Origin: JAUVIB01 sp964424545 | Lineage (GTDB): Bacteria; Calditrichota; Calditrichia; Calditrichales; Calditrichaceae | NCBI GenBank assembly: GCA_964424545.1 | Contig: CAYRJN010000013.1 | Coordinates: forward strand, 1-33,724 | Direction of reading: 5' to 3' | Length of the DNA stretch: 33,724 nt | Shown here: positions 32,631 through 33,724 of the stretch, one piece after another | Numbering within the stretch: position 1 is the stretch's first letter | Layout of the letters: every line of letters starts with the position of its first letter | The notes under the pieces: generated by a model | Seen by the model: the letters and a program-made list of their open reading frames with translations, nothing else | The model's database searches: none | What the model was told of the DNA's origin: nothing | Translations under genes and position numbers: made by a program

Positions 32631-33476
32631 TTGAAATTTCTTATTCCGGACGGATATTCCAAATCCAGTCGAGATCAGTTTGATGAGGTGGGCGTTACAT
32701 TAGCCGGAAAACTTTATGCGCAATTATTATTGCAGCATATGCCTGATGCCGAATACGAAATCTTTTATACCAGCGATCCCGGAGTCGATTTACCGCGAGG
32801 TAGGGAAGTGGAAGAGTTTGACGCTGTTTTGTGGCCGGGCTGTAATCTTACAATATATCACACCGAAGACGAGCGCGTAACAAAGCTTGTCGATTTATCC
32901 AAAGACGCGTATGAATACGCCCTTCCGCAGTTCGGCAGCTGCTGGGCGGCTCAAATGGCGGTCTACGCGGCGGGCGGGGAAGTAAAACCGAATCCCAAAG
33001 GGCGCGAGATGGGTGTGGCACGGAAAGTTTTCTTAACTTCCGAGGGGAAACAACATCCCATGTATGAAGGTAAAATGCCTGTTTTTGACGGTTTTATCAG
33101 TCATGACGATATGATTACAAAAGTGCCGGAAGGCGGGATAATTTTAGCGTCGAATGATTTTACGCCGGTGCAGGCGGTTGAAGTGCGGCATAAGAACGGC
33201 GTATTTTGGGCGACACAGTATCATCCCGAATATAACCTGAAAGAAGTGGCGCGGTTGATCATTGCGAGAGAGGAAAAATTAACGCGCGAAGGTTATTTTA
33301 GAAATCATGACGATATGATGAATTACGTGAAAAATTTGGAAATGATCTATGAAGATTCAACCCGCAAAGACCTGCGCTGGCAGCATGCCATCGATGATGA
33401 CTTACTATCCGATGAAATTCGCCAGTTGGAATTTGTAAACTGGTTGAATAATCAGGTTCGGCCCCTCGTAAAATAA
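32631..33476 (+). CDS. Class-I glutamine amidotransferase-like protein (TTG start)
   Basis: The 281-aa protein has a GATase1 fold with the complete catalytic triad: Cys104 in QFGSCWAAQMAVYAAGG, His198 and Glu200 in TQYHPEYN. Stand-alone proteins of this type hydrolyse glutamine or gamma-glutamyl amides. About 60 C-terminal residues after the core (YFRNHDDMMNYVKNLEMIYE onward) form an added helical segment. The start is TTG at 32631: AGGAG lies 6 nt upstream and no in-frame ATG precedes it. The gene is separated from the HAD gene by 390 bp but has the same strand and metabolic company (ALDH, ADH). A gamma-glutamyl hydrolase role, as PuuD in the putrescine pathway, is conceivable, though this is not the PuuD (C26) sequence type. 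A terminator follows. Confidence 0.88.
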   Translation: MKFLIPDGYSKSSRDQFDEVGVTLAGKLYAQLLLQHMPDAEYEIFYTSDPGVDLPRGREVEEFDAVLWPGCNLTIYHTEDERVTKLVDLSKDAYEYALPQFGSCWAAQMAVYAAGGEVKPNPKGREMGVARKVFLTSEGKQHPMYEGKMPVFDGFISHDDMITKVPEGGIILASNDFTPVQAVEVRHKNGVFWATQYHPEYNLKEVARLIIAREEKLTREGYFRNHDDMMNYVKNLEMIYEDSTRKDLRWQHAIDDDLLSDEIRQLEFVNWLNNQVRPLVK

Positions 33477-33507
33477 ATACACTTTTATTTTTCACAAATA
33501 ATATATA

Positions 33508-33548
33508 AATTCATTCCGTAAGTAATCACATTTCGGGATGAATTTTTT
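33508..33548 (+). terminator. Probable Rho-independent terminator after the amidotransferase-like gene
   Basis: The 11-bp stem aattcattccg (33508-33518) with cgggatgaatt (33534-33544) has one G-U pair and a 15-nt loop, and runs into a T-tract (33543-33548). It lies 31 bp after the stop codon. Confidence 0.75.
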
Positions 33549-33581
33549 ATTTATAGCAAAACTGCTCGGTTCCATATTTCT

Positions 33582-33697
33582 GTCATCGTAACAAATTGTC
33601 GGGATATGCCGAGAGGAACGGGAGCGATTCCTATAAAGTTGTTGCGCTGACATGCCGTCGGTATCTCAATGACAATATTCATAGTATTATCAAACAG
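33582..33697. repeat. Decayed palindromic repeat region at the window end
   Basis: The segment opens with tgtcat and closes with atgaca, and between them holds ccgagaggaacgggagcgat and cgtcggtatctcaatgaca. These resemble halves of the common palindrome tgtcataccgagcg...cgctcggtatgaca. The halves are diverged and no longer pair continuously. Confidence 0.4.
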
Positions 33698-33724
33698 GAA
33701 TCGTTTAAATTAGGTTATATACCA

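Overview
The window is about 33.7 kb of bacterial chromosome, moderately AT-rich, with nearly every gene on the + strand. The organism is a diderm of the FCB type. It has type IX secretion (T9SS) components (a PorU-like C25 peptidase followed by a PorV-like barrel), T9SS C-terminal sorting domains with the YPNPFNPTT signature, LolC/LolD lipoprotein export genes and several outer-membrane barrels. Calditrichota or a neighbouring phylum (Ignavibacteriota, Marinimicrobia) is my best guess. This is an inference from gene content and protein style; no rRNA or marker phylogeny is available here. The genes look chromosomal and vertically inherited. I see no phage genes, no intact transposase, no CRISPR array and no tRNA or rRNA.

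Layout. (1) 2-5252: the 3' part of ftsH, a membrane-anchored TPR protein, folP (overlapping the TPR gene by 11 bp) and, after a 481-bp spacer, the c-di-AMP synthase gene cdaA. (2) 5374-9291: a 1305-aa secreted surface protein carrying a T9SS sorting domain and closed by a clear terminator. (3) 9708-17016: a tightly packed four-gene unit of porU-like, porV-like, a small lipoprotein and an SLBB-domain protein, joined by ATGA overlaps at two of its three junctions. (4) 17476-19858: two tandem paralogous outer-membrane proteins, each ending in a coiled-coil tail, closed by a strong terminator. (5) 20025-28325: a compact run of a SpoIID/LytB-like gene, prfB (with the programmed +1 frameshift), lysS, a lolC/E-type permease gene, lolD and recG. 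(6) 28738-33476: aldehyde dehydrogenase, iron-type alcohol dehydrogenase, a HAD-like hydrolase and a class-I glutamine amidotransferase-like protein, probably a small catabolic or detoxifying module.

How the parts fit. Region 2 is a plausible client of region 3: its C-terminal domain is what PorU removes after T9SS export, with PorV as the shuttle protein. The lipoprotein and SLBB protein in the same operon are candidate accessory factors of surface attachment. LolC/LolD would sort the lipoprotein. Region 5 joins translation (prfB, lysS), envelope biogenesis (lolC, lolD, SpoIID-like) and DNA repair (recG). In region 6, the alcohol and aldehyde dehydrogenases could act in series. The active-site-complete amidotransferase fold next to them suggests gamma-glutamyl chemistry as in the Puu or Ipu pathways, but no glutamine-synthetase-like ligase lies inside the window.

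Intergenic regions are the less ordinary part. Several long spacers hold decayed palindromic repeats of the kind dispersed through many bacterial genomes. There are long inverted repeats just after ftsH and in the leader of the alcohol dehydrogenase gene, and a 19-bp motif recurs upstream of three transcription units. I did not find a clearly unprecedented system. The best candidates for something undescribed are the PorU/PorV/lipoprotein/SLBB operon and the paired coiled-coil barrel proteins.
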